From an uncultured Alphaproteobacteria bacterium (lineage in GTDB: Bacteria > Pseudomonadota > Alphaproteobacteria > Methylaequorales > Methylaequoraceae): 64,000 bases of DNA. Positions 22,140-35,377 of this stretch are shown here, in pieces. Under the pieces are notes generated by a model. It made no database searches and was not told the origin of the DNA. It saw nothing but the letters and a program-made list of their open reading frames with translations. Position numbers and translations under genes: made by a program. How positions within the stretch are numbered: the first letter of the stretch is position 1; each line of letters opens with the position of its first letter. The stretch lies in NCBI GenBank assembly GCA_902563305.1, contig CACEWP010000002.1, forward strand, positions 1 to 64,000, read 5' to 3'.

Positions 22140-23966
22140 ATGTTTTTTCTATCTGATGAAATATTTATTTATTTAAGTCTCATTATGGTTGTAATGAGCA
22201 TGATTTTTTATGCGCTAGACTATTTATCTATTGTTATAAAATCAATAGTGATTCTTACATTTTTACTTATTTTTTTTTCTTTATTTCCATTTATTGATAA
22301 TAGTGGACAAAATCTTCTAAATCCTCAGGCCATACTGAGAGGATTTAGTAATACTTCGTTGATTACAGTTTTATGTCTATTGATTCTAGGACAAGGAGTT
22401 GTTCAAACAAGAGCATTAGACAACGTTTTATCTAATTTAATGAGGTTTTTTCCTGATAAACCAAACTTAATTATAATCTTATGCCTATTTTTTGTTTTAA
22501 TTCTGAGTGCATTCATTAACAACACTCCTGTAGTGATTATTTTCATTCCTATTCTGCAGGGTATTATTAAGAATATGAACTCTTCTTTGGGAAGGTTTCT
22601 AATGCCACTAAGCTATGTTGCGATTTTAGGAGGAATGACGACTCTTATTGGATCAAGTACAAATTTATTGGTGTCAGATTCTTTAAAAACAATTTCAAAT
22701 GTTGATTTAGGTTTTTTTGATTTTACTTTAGCAGGGTCTATAATTGCCTTCTCGGGTTTTTTATACGTAATTATTTTTTCTAAGTTTAAGATATTTCTAA
22801 AAGATAGGTCACCTACTGCTAATGAATTACTTAATGATAGAGAGAATAATTTTATAACACAGGTAATTATTAATGAAAATTCTGATTTAATTGGAATAAG
22901 TACAGTTGAGGGAAAGTTTCCAGGTCTAGAAAAAATAAAAGTATTAATGATTCAGAGGGGGGAACACGCTGAACATGGTCCTTTTGAGGGACTTATCTTA
23001 GAGAGAGGGGATATTCTTGTTGTGTCTATAAGTCGTGAACAACTTACAGAAATACTAGCCAAAAATATTGTTTCTTTAGAACATACTCAAAAAGACAATG
23101 AATCTTTAGAGGACCAACTTATTACAGAAGCAATGGTAACTCCATCATCTAGCCTAGTAGGAAATACAATTGAAAATGTTAGTTTTAGATATAGATACAA
23201 TTGTTTAGTAATTGGCTTGCAAAGAAAGTCTAGAATTATAACAAAACAAATGGGAGAGCTACCGTTAGAGCCTGGTGATACTTTATTAATTCAGGGTAAT
23301 GCTGAGGTGATTAAGAACTTGAGGACACAAAGCGATCTTCTTCCAATGGAATGGGCCACTTCCGAGATACACAATAAAGAAATAGCTAATAAATCATTAT
23401 TAATTTTTCTTACTGTCGTATCTTTGGGAGCATTTGAAATACTTCCACTTGTTGTTGCTTCTTTATTAGGAGTAGTGTCAATTCTTTTCTTCAAAGTTTT
23501 GAATATCAGACAGGTTTTTAGGAGTATTGATAATAATCTTCTACTTTTAATTGTCACATCTTTGGCTCTTGGTCAAGTTATTCAGGTAACAGGAACTGCA
23601 AATTTTTTGTCTGAAATACTCTTACAAATTTTAGAAGGGTCATCCCCAATGACAGTTATTTTATGTTTTTATATATTTGTTTCAATTACTACAAACTTTA
23701 TTTCTAATAATGCATGTGCTGTGTTATTTTCTCCAATAGCTATTGATATAGCTGATAAATTATCTGTTGACCCAAAGACTCTTGCTATTGCTCTGATTTT
23801 TGCTGTAAATACTTCTTTTTTAACTCCATTAGCATATCAAACAAATTTATTGGTGATGGGACCAGGTCATTATAAATTTATTGATTACGTAAAATTTGGA
23901 ATTCCATTAACAGTGTTATGTTGGATTATCTTTTTTATTACATTCCCGATATTTTATAAAATATGA
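22140..23966 (+). CDS. SLC13/DASS-type permease with two RCK_C (TrkA-C) domains
   Basis: Multi-TM halves with NNTPVVIIFIPI and GSSTNLLV motifs flanking TrkA-C-like repeats. Confidence 0.85.
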   Translation: MFFLSDEIFIYLSLIMVVMSMIFYALDYLSIVIKSIVILTFLLIFFSLFPFIDNSGQNLLNPQAILRGFSNTSLITVLCLLILGQGVVQTRALDNVLSNLMRFFPDKPNLIIILCLFFVLILSAFINNTPVVIIFIPILQGIIKNMNSSLGRFLMPLSYVAILGGMTTLIGSSTNLLVSDSLKTISNVDLGFFDFTLAGSIIAFSGFLYVIIFSKFKIFLKDRSPTANELLNDRENNFITQVIINENSDLIGISTVEGKFPGLEKIKVLMIQRGEHAEHGPFEGLILERGDILVVSISREQLTEILAKNIVSLEHTQKDNESLEDQLITEAMVTPSSSLVGNTIENVSFRYRYNCLVIGLQRKSRIITKQMGELPLEPGDTLLIQGNAEVIKNLRTQSDLLPMEWATSEIHNKEIANKSLLIFLTVVSLGAFEILPLVVASLLGVVSILFFKVLNIRQVFRSIDNNLLLLIVTSLALGQVIQVTGTANFLSEILLQILEGSSPMTVILCFYIFVSITTNFISNNACAVLFSPIAIDIADKLSVDPKTLAIALIFAVNTSFLTPLAYQTNLLVMGPGHYKFIDYVKFGIPLTVLCWIIFFITFPIFYKI

Positions 23967-25033
23967 GACTACCTAAAATTAATAAACCTATAAACCCTAG
24001 ATTTTCATGCGGCCCAACTACAAAGCCGAGTGGTTGGGATTTAAAAAAAATAAACAATAAATATCTTGGTCGATATCATAGAGCAGATGATGTAAAAGAA
24101 TTCATTCAAAATCAACTCAACAGAATAAGAAAAATCTTAAAAATTCCCAGTAATTTTAAAATCTTTATTTCACCAGGTTCATGTACAGGAGCAATGGAAG
24201 CGGTTATATGGAGTTTTTTCGGAAGAAGAGAAATTACTTGCCTGATTTATGATTATTGGGGAATGGAATGGTACAACGATCTCAAAAAATTAAATTTAAA
24301 AATTGATGCTAGAATTTCACTTGATGGTTCGATTCCGAGCTTAGATAAAATCCCATTACAAAATGATTTGCTATTTGTATGGACTGGGACAACAATTGGT
24401 ATTTCATTAAATAATTTAGAATTCTTAAATTCAAAACAAGAAGGATTGATTGTTTGCGATATCAATTCAGCAGCCTTTATTTATGATATTCCTTGGAAAA
24501 AAATAGATATTTCAATTTTTTCATGGCAAAAAGCACTAGGTTCAGAGTCTCAGCATGGTATTGTTGTTATGAGTCCGAAGGCAATAGAGAGACTTGAATC
24601 CAGACCTATTCCTAAAATTTTTGATTTTACGAAAAATAATTTTTTAATAAACACACCCTCATTATTAACAATCTCAGATCTAGAATTATGTTTAGATTTA
24701 TATGAAAAAAATGGTGGTTTAATCAGTAGTAATGAAATCTCGATGGAAAATAAAAGAGTTTTTGATAAATGGGAAGAGAATAATAATTTTGTTAAATATT
24801 TTGTAAAAGAAAAAAAGTATCAGGCAATAACTCCGGTTTATATGATTTTCAAGCAAAAAATCTCGTATGAAGAAATTTTTAAATTTTTAAGTTTTAACGA
24901 AATCGCATTTGATATTAGGAATTATAGAAAGACTATGCCGGGAATCAGAATTTGGACAGGACCTACAATAAAAAAAAATGATTTAATTGCTCTTACAAAT
25001 TGGCTAGATTGGTGTTTTAATAATTTTGAGTAA
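23963..25033 (+). CDS. serC: Phosphoserine aminotransferase (alphaproteobacterial type)
   Basis: RFSCGPTTKPSGW; FSWQKALGSESQHGIVVMS PLP-Lys region. Confidence 0.88.
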   Translation: MRLPKINKPINPRFSCGPTTKPSGWDLKKINNKYLGRYHRADDVKEFIQNQLNRIRKILKIPSNFKIFISPGSCTGAMEAVIWSFFGRREITCLIYDYWGMEWYNDLKKLNLKIDARISLDGSIPSLDKIPLQNDLLFVWTGTTIGISLNNLEFLNSKQEGLIVCDINSAAFIYDIPWKKIDISIFSWQKALGSESQHGIVVMSPKAIERLESRPIPKIFDFTKNNFLINTPSLLTISDLELCLDLYEKNGGLISSNEISMENKRVFDKWEENNNFVKYFVKEKKYQAITPVYMIFKQKISYEEIFKFLSFNEIAFDIRNYRKTMPGIRIWTGPTIKKNDLIALTNWLDWCFNNFE

Positions 25034-25036
25034 CAA

Positions 25037-28345
<3,309 letters not shown>

Positions 28346-28354
28346 AATTACGCT

Positions 28355-28382
28355 ATAATACTTAAAAAAAAACAAATTGCAA
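28355..28382 (-). promoter_or_regulatory. Putative rpoH promoter (TTGCAA-16 nt including T9-TATTAT)
   Basis: Direct reading of the minus strand. Confidence 0.45.
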
Positions 28383-28395
28383 GAATAAAATGAAT

Positions 28396-28432
28396 ATAAG
28401 ATGAACAAATTATTATTTTTCGTTCATCTTAT
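28396..28432 (-). repeat. 11-bp perfect inverted repeat between rluD and rpoH (ATAAGATGAAC-15 nt-GTTCATCTTAT)
   Basis: Direct reading. Confidence 0.75.
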
Positions 28433-28443
28433 GAGAATTTTAT

Positions 28444-29430
28444 TTAATTTTCTGATAAATTTTTTAATAATCTGATGAAATCCCTAGGTAATTTAGAATT
28501 GAAAGATAAATATTCATTTTTAATGGGATGATAGAAACCAAGAAAATTAGCGTGTAAAGCATGTCGTTGAGGTTCTATAAAATTTTTTAATAAGAAATTT
28601 TTCAAATCATTTGGAAGATTTAGATAGTAATTATTCCTACTATATTTTTTATCTCCGATTATAGGGTTGCCGATGTGGCTCATGTGAACCCTGATCTGAT
28701 GGGTTCTTCCGGTTAATAGCTTACATTTAACATGACTTATTTTTATTTTCTCATTAATTATAAATGAATTGAGTAATGAAAACTTTGTAATAGCAACTTT
28801 ACCTGCATCTGATGAAGTAACTGTCATTTTTTTTCTGTTCAATTTTGACCTTGCAATATTTGTTTCTATGACTCCTTTTGGATTAGTTAATTGATTCCAT
28901 GTCAACAAGTTATATTCCCTATCAATAGATTTATCTTTAAATTGTTTTGATAAACTATTGTGGGTAATGTCATCTTTAGCAAAAACTAATAGTCCACTTG
29001 TCATTTTATCAATTCTATGAACTACTCCTGGTCTTAATACACCTCCAATTCCAGAAAGATTTTTACAATGGGATAATAACGCATTTACTAGAGTATTATC
29101 CTTATTTCCTGCTCCAGGATGAACAACTGTTCCAGCATTTTTATCTATAACAATTAAATTATTATCCTCATATATAATATTAAGATTCAATTTTTGAGGA
29201 AGTAATTCATACTTTTTTGGTTCAGGAATTAATAATGAGAGTTCCCCTGATTCTTTTAATTTAAAAGAGGGTTGGTTTATAACTTTTTCATTAAACTTTA
29301 AAAAACCATCTATAATTAACTGCTTAAGGCGATTTCTTGATAAGTATTTAAATTTTTGAGAAATATATACGTCAACTCTTTTATCTAGATCATTGCTAGT
29401 TACAAAAATAGATATATAATTTGGCTTCAA
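28444..29430 (-). CDS. rluD: Pseudouridine synthase RluD family
   Basis: RPGVVHRIDKMTSGLLVFAK; LTGRTHQIRVHMSHIGNPIIGD. Confidence 0.94.
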   Translation of the reverse strand: MKPNYISIFVTSNDLDKRVDVYISQKFKYLSRNRLKQLIIDGFLKFNEKVINQPSFKLKESGELSLLIPEPKKYELLPQKLNLNIIYEDNNLIVIDKNAGTVVHPGAGNKDNTLVNALLSHCKNLSGIGGVLRPGVVHRIDKMTSGLLVFAKDDITHNSLSKQFKDKSIDREYNLLTWNQLTNPKGVIETNIARSKLNRKKMTVTSSDAGKVAITKFSLLNSFIINEKIKISHVKCKLLTGRTHQIRVHMSHIGNPIIGDKKYSRNNYYLNLPNDLKNFLLKNFIEPQRHALHANFLGFYHPIKNEYLSFNSKLPRDFIRLLKNLSEN

Positions 29431-29717
29431 TGAAAAGATTCCTTAAGTTTATTGTATTTTTTTTTGGATTTTTAATTTGTTTACTTTTACTTATTACAAT
29501 ATTTACTATTTATTATAAATATTTTAAACACAATTCAGAAAATATTAATTTTTTAAGATTAAAACCTCAAATTGAATTATTTTACGATGTAAAAGACTTT
29601 CATATAGAGGGTAATAAGTTACATTTACAACTTGAAAATAAAAATGATAGTAGTCAAATTATACGGAGTTATAATATTAAAAAAGGCAATTTATTGTCTG
29701 AAGTAGAAATAAAATGA
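29430..29717 (+). CDS. Small single-TM protein, unknown function
   Basis: N-terminal TM then short soluble domain; ATG at 29430 preferred over the TTG at 29421. Confidence 0.5.
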   Translation: MKRFLKFIVFFFGFLICLLLLITIFTIYYKYFKHNSENINFLRLKPQIELFYDVKDFHIEGNKLHLQLENKNDSSQIIRSYNIKKGNLLSEVEIK

Positions 29718-30169
29718 TTTCGAAAACTTTATTACTTTTCCTCAGCACTTGGATAATTGAAAATACTGAATTTAAAGAAAAGATTGATAGTCCAAACCTT
29801 TTTAAATTATCTCAAAAAGAAATGGCAGATAAGGCATGTTTTTCTTCATATAATTGTAGAGTTAAAGCTTACTATGTAAAAGATAGTGGAATTTTTTACA
29901 TTGACCAACTCGAGCCTGAAAAGAATGTTTGTGATAAATCAATAATTCTTCACGAACTAATTCATCATTACCAAAAAAACAATGATAGATCATTTGATCT
30001 TGATGAAAAAACATTATGGACTCTTCAGGAAAGGCAGGCAATTTATTACCAAAATCTCTTTCTAATTTCTCAAAAGCGTTTGAATAATAATAAAGGTCCA
30101 GAAAATGTTTTACAGTGCGAGGGTGGATCTTATTTGGATTTACAATATAAGTACAATGATTCAAAATAA
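29714..30169 (+). CDS. Putative small secreted zinc-metallopeptidase-like protein (HELIH), Cys-containing
   Basis: KACFSSYNC...CDKSIILHELIHHYQ...QERQAIYYQNLFL...LQC; paralog of 55264-55653. Confidence 0.6.
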   Translation: MISKTLLLFLSTWIIENTEFKEKIDSPNLFKLSQKEMADKACFSSYNCRVKAYYVKDSGIFYIDQLEPEKNVCDKSIILHELIHHYQKNNDRSFDLDEKTLWTLQERQAIYYQNLFLISQKRLNNNKGPENVLQCEGGSYLDLQYKYNDSK

Positions 30170-30201
30170 TTTTTTATCTTAATATAATAGAAATATGAAT
30201 C

Positions 30202-31014
30202 GTGAAGAAATTAACTTGTGAACAGCTATCGGAGAAAGTATTTAAAAAAAAGATTTTTAGAGGTGAAGTTTTTGTAATCAAAAATTCAAAAGAGATTGCT
30301 AAAATTACTCAAATCATTCAAATGTATTTCCTTTATATTTTTAATGTAAATATAAAAAATAGTGGAAAAAAGCAATTATTATTAAAAGATCAGAACAACT
30401 TGTTTTTTACAATTTTACAGAACAGAGTTAAGAGATGTAAATCGATAAGAAAATACTTTACTAAATTTTTAGAAAATATAGGTTTCAATGTTCAAGAAAC
30501 TTATATGGATCTCATAACATTAAGATTCAGTCCCAGTAACGGAGAAGATTCTCTTGGTACTTTAAATCCTGTAAAAGCACACAGAGACACTTGGGCCTCA
30601 AACTTGTTTCACCAAATAAACTTTTGGTTTCCGATTCATAAAGTTACAGACAAAAACTCTATTTTTCTTATCCCAAAATATTTTAATAAAAAAATAAGTA
30701 ATAATAGTGGTATTTGGAATTATGCTTTTTATAAGCAAAAAAAAAACTATCCTTCAACTCCAATCACTAACGAAAATTTTTATAAAAACGAAATCCTAAG
30801 ATTTTCATTAATTAAAGGAGAAGTGTTATGTTTTTCAGGTCATCATTTACATGGAAGTAACTTAGGAAATTGTGAAAGATTTAATCTGGAGACAAGGGTT
30901 GTATGTAAAAATGACAATAAAAAATATAAGATTCCTAAGAATTTAGATTCAGAAAATAAAATTGAGAAAAAGAAATGGTTTAAAAATTTAGTTTCTGGAA
31001 AAAGTTATACTTAA
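30202..31014 (+). CDS. Putative Fe(II)/2-oxoglutarate-dependent (phytanoyl-CoA-type) dioxygenase
   Basis: AHRDTW (HxD) ... GHHLHGSNLGNCERFNLETR (distal H and R); GTG start. Confidence 0.55.
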   Translation: MKKLTCEQLSEKVFKKKIFRGEVFVIKNSKEIAKITQIIQMYFLYIFNVNIKNSGKKQLLLKDQNNLFFTILQNRVKRCKSIRKYFTKFLENIGFNVQETYMDLITLRFSPSNGEDSLGTLNPVKAHRDTWASNLFHQINFWFPIHKVTDKNSIFLIPKYFNKKISNNSGIWNYAFYKQKKNYPSTPITNENFYKNEILRFSLIKGEVLCFSGHHLHGSNLGNCERFNLETRVVCKNDNKKYKIPKNLDSENKIEKKKWFKNLVSGKSYT

Positions 31015-31892
31015 TTATTCTTTGTAAAATTTATTAATACAATGTGTGAAATAGTAAGAGATGATAGTCCAATCACTACATAACTCAATGCTAAAGTATT
31101 AACAGAATCATAAAAGAAAAAGAAAATCAAAGTAAAAAATAGCAGAGTCAGTAATGTCATTGGGATAGTTTTTAAAATTAATTTAGATGCTTTTAATTGT
31201 AAATTATTTTTTTCTTCAATTAGATGACGGGTAGAATGAAGAAAACAGAAATATATAAAAAAAGAAAATAGTGGTTCAAAAAACCAGAAACAGAAAAATA
31301 ATAAGAATATTTCTATTGCTAAAATTCTTTGTTCTTGTGATTTAGTAATCGAATTCAGATTTTTTACGAACCACACGATTATAAGCAGGACTACAAGAAA
31401 ATAAATGTAATTAAAGTAAAGACTAACACTAGATAAAAAATTAGTTTCAACAAAAAAAAATGAAAAAATTTCAATTGATCTTTCTAAATGAAACTTAAAA
31501 GGTAGAGTTATAACTATCATTCCTCGTATAAAAATTTCCATTAAATTTTTTTTTGTTATGCTGTCACTAATTCCGAAATGTAAAGCTGACAAAAATAAAA
31601 ATAATAGAAAAACAAAATTAGGAAAATTTATCCACATAATAAAGAAAATTAATGGAATGGTTATATACGCTATCAAAAAGAATATTGTTTCTAATTTATT
31701 TTTTATAATTCTTTTATGTTTAGCGATTGAAATATCCAAACTACCATGGGCTAAACCAGGCCAAAGAAGCGGTAAAGAAAAAAGTAAGATTTGATTTAAA
31801 TAGTGCCCAGTAAGATCATTTTCGTAAAACTTAATGATTGGAATCATTATAACAATTGTATAAAAAAATAACTTTGTCTCTAGTTGCTTCAT
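31011..31892 (-). CDS. blh: Brp/Blh-family beta-carotene 15,15'-dioxygenase
   Basis: Multi-TM, WPGLAHGSLDISIAKH, LHFGISD, FLHSTRHLIEE; next to crtY. Confidence 0.9.
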   Translation of the reverse strand: MKQLETKLFFYTIVIMIPIIKFYENDLTGHYLNQILLFSLPLLWPGLAHGSLDISIAKHKRIIKNKLETIFFLIAYITIPLIFFIMWINFPNFVFLLFLFLSALHFGISDSITKKNLMEIFIRGMIVITLPFKFHLERSIEIFSFFFVETNFLSSVSLYFNYIYFLVVLLIIVWFVKNLNSITKSQEQRILAIEIFLLFFCFWFFEPLFSFFIYFCFLHSTRHLIEEKNNLQLKASKLILKTIPMTLLTLLFFTLIFFFFYDSVNTLALSYVVIGLSSLTISHIVLINFTKNN

Positions 31893-33005
31893 TTATTTCT
31901 CAAGTACTGCTTTAATAAGTAAAAACTTTGGAAGTGTTATTATAATTCTTAATATCTCAAGAAGATTAGCTGAGTTTGTTAAAAATCGAACTATTGAATA
32001 CAAATTATTGTACTTGAAAAACTTTTCAAAAAATAATTTTAAACCGCGTGGATTTTTTAAAGCAAATTTACAAAAAGTATTATCTAAAAAATCATAGACC
32101 ATTCTTTTTTTAATTTGGGGCTTTTTTCCCTCAATTATACAATCAACAAGTTGTCTCGAGAAAGTGAAAGAGTTTTGTAAAGAATAACCTGTAGACTGTT
32201 TTACCCAATTACCTGCAGTACCAATTTTAATATAATTATTAGTATTTTCTTCTTGAAACTTAAACATTGGAATAATTCCAGTCTCCAAGTTCATAATTTT
32301 ATATTTTTTACCAAAGTAGTTCTTTGATATATATTCTTCTAAATCTTTTTTGTAGTCTGGTAATGTTAGCACTTTATCGGAAAAATATGTTGTTTCAATT
32401 AAGACTTTTTTCTTACTATAAGGCAGTATATAAATAAAGTTAAAATCTTTCTTGTTATCTTGAAGATCCATAAGTATAACCTCATCTTCATTTATTGCTT
32501 CATCCTCAAAAACAATCTCCGCCCCATAGAAATGCTGAATTAGTTTTTTTGATTTATGTATGTCTTTATCTATTCTGCTATCAAATAATAAAGAGGATTT
32601 GTATTTTATTTTCTTGGTGCCTACAGTAATTGAATCATTGTCTTTTTTTAAATAATTTATATTTTGACCCATTAATAGTTTAAAATTTTGATGTTTATTT
32701 AATCTTTCTAAAAAAAATTTGAATACATCTTGAGACTTTATTCTCATATATTTAATTCTATCAGAGTAGAGTGTGGTTTTTTTTTCATTTATAATCACAC
32801 AAATTTTTTCCCATTTATTTTCGGCATATTTCGTTAAAATATTTTGGGGTATGTTCCAAAAACATAAATTTTTGTAGAGATTTATTTTTTTTCTTTTTTC
32901 TAGTATTAAAACTCTTTTGTTCGTTCTCTCTATTATTTCATAGGCAAGAATAAGGCCAGAAACACCGGCGCCTATTATAATTATATCGAAATTATTTTCA
33001 GTCAC
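31893..33005 (-). CDS. crtY: Lycopene beta-cyclase
   Basis: N-terminal IIIGAGVSGLILAYEI FAD site; crt cluster context. Confidence 0.88.
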   Translation of the reverse strand: MTENNFDIIIIGAGVSGLILAYEIIERTNKRVLILEKRKKINLYKNLCFWNIPQNILTKYAENKWEKICVIINEKKTTLYSDRIKYMRIKSQDVFKFFLERLNKHQNFKLLMGQNINYLKKDNDSITVGTKKIKYKSSLLFDSRIDKDIHKSKKLIQHFYGAEIVFEDEAINEDEVILMDLQDNKKDFNFIYILPYSKKKVLIETTYFSDKVLTLPDYKKDLEEYISKNYFGKKYKIMNLETGIIPMFKFQEENTNNYIKIGTAGNWVKQSTGYSLQNSFTFSRQLVDCIIEGKKPQIKKRMVYDFLDNTFCKFALKNPRGLKLFFEKFFKYNNLYSIVRFLTNSANLLEILRIIITLPKFLLIKAVLEK

Positions 33006-33009
33006 ACTG

Positions 33010-33912
33010 TTATGAATAAAGATTTTTAAGACTATTATTTAATTTTTTTTCTAAATCATTATTATAATATCTTCTTTTATCAAAGATTAATTTAAAAAAA
33101 ACTTTAATTGTTTTGATCACTTTTTCTAATTTTGAAAGATAGATTCTTTGGCTCCAGATATTATAGTTATTTTCTCTAATTTTTTTTCCTATAGATTGAT
33201 ATAAATATGAAGCAATTGCAATTGGAATCCTATACCTTACTGGTAATTTCATTACTCCTTCCCATGCCAAACAATAGATCTGATCAGAAATATCTAAAAG
33301 TAATTTTAAATCTTTTTTAAATTTAATTTGAAGTTCATTATCATTAAGAAGTTTACTAAAATGACAATTTACGCTATTTCTAATTTCTTCTGGAAAGTAA
33401 ATTCTTCCACTTTCCAGGTCTTCTTTTATATCTCTAGCTATATTAGTAAGTTGCATAGCTATACCTAAATAAATACCTTTATTTGTTAAAGACTCTTCTT
33501 TGACCTCCATAATCTTACACATCATTAACCCCACAGTTCCAGCAACCTTATAACTATAATTAAAAAGTTGATCATAATCTTTAATATTAACTTTATTCAA
33601 ATCACATAAAACACCATTTATTAAGTCTATTGCTATTAGTGGACTTATATTATATTTAGACATTAATCTAATAAAACTTTTAACTATTTGATCATTTGAT
33701 TTATTTTTCTTTAATTCTTTTTTAATACCCTCTAATTTAAATTTAGATTTTTTTTTGGTGAAATAATTATTATCTGCTATATCATCTACCAATCTACAAA
33801 ATAAATATAGTTTTCTTATGTCGACTTGTTTTTCTTTAGAAAAGAATAGAGAAGCAAAATAAAAAGTCTTGGCTCTTTTTTTTAATGATAGATTACTTTG
33901 CCTGTCATTCAT
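33010..33912 (-). CDS. crtB: Phytoene synthase
   Basis: LYLFCRLVDDIAD, LTNIARDIKED. Confidence 0.93.
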   Translation of the reverse strand: MNDRQSNLSLKKRAKTFYFASLFFSKEKQVDIRKLYLFCRLVDDIADNNYFTKKKSKFKLEGIKKELKKNKSNDQIVKSFIRLMSKYNISPLIAIDLINGVLCDLNKVNIKDYDQLFNYSYKVAGTVGLMMCKIMEVKEESLTNKGIYLGIAMQLTNIARDIKEDLESGRIYFPEEIRNSVNCHFSKLLNDNELQIKFKKDLKLLLDISDQIYCLAWEGVMKLPVRYRIPIAIASYLYQSIGKKIRENNYNIWSQRIYLSKLEKVIKTIKVFFKLIFDKRRYYNNDLEKKLNNSLKNLYS

Positions 33913-35377
33913 TCTTGAGAATATTTTCTAATACCTTGGCAGAACTCATAACACCAGGAACTCCGGCACCTGGATGACATCCTGCTCCAACAAAATAAAG
34001 ATTTTTAAAGTTTTCTGATTTATTGTGGAATCTAAACCAAGCTGACTGTCTGAATATTGGAGAAATTGAAAAACCAGTCCCATACAACGAATTATAATCT
34101 TTTTTAAAATCAGATGGTGACATATGAAAACAGGTAATTAAATTCTTACGAAGTTCAGGAAGAATTGATTTTTCAAGAGCAATAAGAATTTTTTCTTGAT
34201 AAATCTTACCATAATTTTTCCAGTCGATATTATTTTTAAGATTTGGTACAGGTGATAAAACATAAAAACAATCGCAATTCTTTGGGGCCATTGCTTTGTC
34301 TGTTGCTGTTGGTCTATGAAGGTATAAACTAAAATCTTCTGCCAGGATTTGTTTATTAAAAATATCTTTTAATAAACCTTCGTATCTCTTTCCCATCCAT
34401 ATGGTATGATGAGCAATTTTTGAATACTTTTTTTTGGTACCAAAGTAGATTACAAATAGTCCCATTGAAAAATCCATCTTTTCAATCTTTTTCTTATTCC
34501 ATTTCTTGTTTAGCTTAGTATTAATTAAATATTTATATGTAAATGCAGGGTCTGTATTTAAAATAATTTTGTCTGCGGATATTTTTCTTTTTTTAACTTT
34601 GATTCCAACTGCTACATTTTTATCAAAAACAATATTTGTTACCTCTGAATTTTTAAATATTTTAATATTCTCTTCTTTCATTAATTTTTCAAACCCTTTA
34701 ATTATTTTACCTGTTCCACCCATTGCATAATGAACTCCCCATTTTCTTTCCAAAAAGTGAATAAGATTATAAATTGATGTTGTTTCAATAGGGTTTCCTC
34801 CGAGAAGTAAAGGTTGAATACTGAAAGCTTGTCTAATTTGTTCATTCTTTATAAATTTTGATACTAGCTGAAAAACGCTTAAATAACTCTTTAATGTTAT
34901 CAATGTTGGTATCTGCTTAAGCATAAAAAAGAAGTCATGAAATGGAACAAAAGATAGTTTGTTGAAGCCAATATTAAAAATTTTTTCAGAAAAGTTCAAA
35001 AGACGTCGATAACCAATAACATCTTTATTGTTAAATTTAGATATTTCTTTTTCTGTTTTTTTTAAACAACTTGAGTAATCAAAAGTTTTTTTGTTAGATG
35101 AAAAATAAAATCTGTACCATGGTTCTACTTCAACAAATTTTACATATTTTGATCTATCTTTTCCAAAAAGTTGAAATAGTTCATTAAATAGGAAAGGCGC
35201 TGTAATGACTGTTGGTCCAGCATCGAAAGTGAAACCTGACTTTTTAAAAACTCTTGCTCTTCCACCTAGCTGATCAAGTTTCTCATAAATTGAAACTTCG
35301 TATCCCATTGCTTTCAATCTTAGTGCAGCTGAAATACCACCAAAACCCGAACCTACAACGACTGCAGTTTTTTTCAT
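33905..35377 (-). CDS. crtI: Phytoene desaturase
   Basis: VVGSGFGGISAALRLKAMGYEV; GGRARVFKKSGFTFDAGPTVITAP; C-terminal VGAGCHPGAGVPGVMSSAK. Confidence 0.96.
   Translation of the reverse strand: MKKTAVVVGSGFGGISAALRLKAMGYEVSIYEKLDQLGGRARVFKKSGFTFDAGPTVITAPFLFNELFQLFGKDRSKYVKFVEVEPWYRFYFSSNKKTFDYSSCLKKTEKEISKFNNKDVIGYRRLLNFSEKIFNIGFNKLSFVPFHDFFFMLKQIPTLITLKSYLSVFQLVSKFIKNEQIRQAFSIQPLLLGGNPIETTSIYNLIHFLERKWGVHYAMGGTGKIIKGFEKLMKEENIKIFKNSEVTNIVFDKNVAVGIKVKKRKISADKIILNTDPAFTYKYLINTKLNKKWNKKKIEKMDFSMGLFVIYFGTKKKYSKIAHHTIWMGKRYEGLLKDIFNKQILAEDFSLYLHRPTATDKAMAPKNCDCFYVLSPVPNLKNNIDWKNYGKIYQEKILIALEKSILPELRKNLITCFHMSPSDFKKDYNSLYGTGFSISPIFRQSAWFRFHNKSENFKNLYFVGAGCHPGAGVPGVMSSAKVLENILKNE

Noticed and set aside
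29862-30164. 100-aa minus ORF opposite the HELIH gene
   Set aside because: The plus frame carries the HExxH/Cys pattern shared with its paralog, so the minus frame is incidental.
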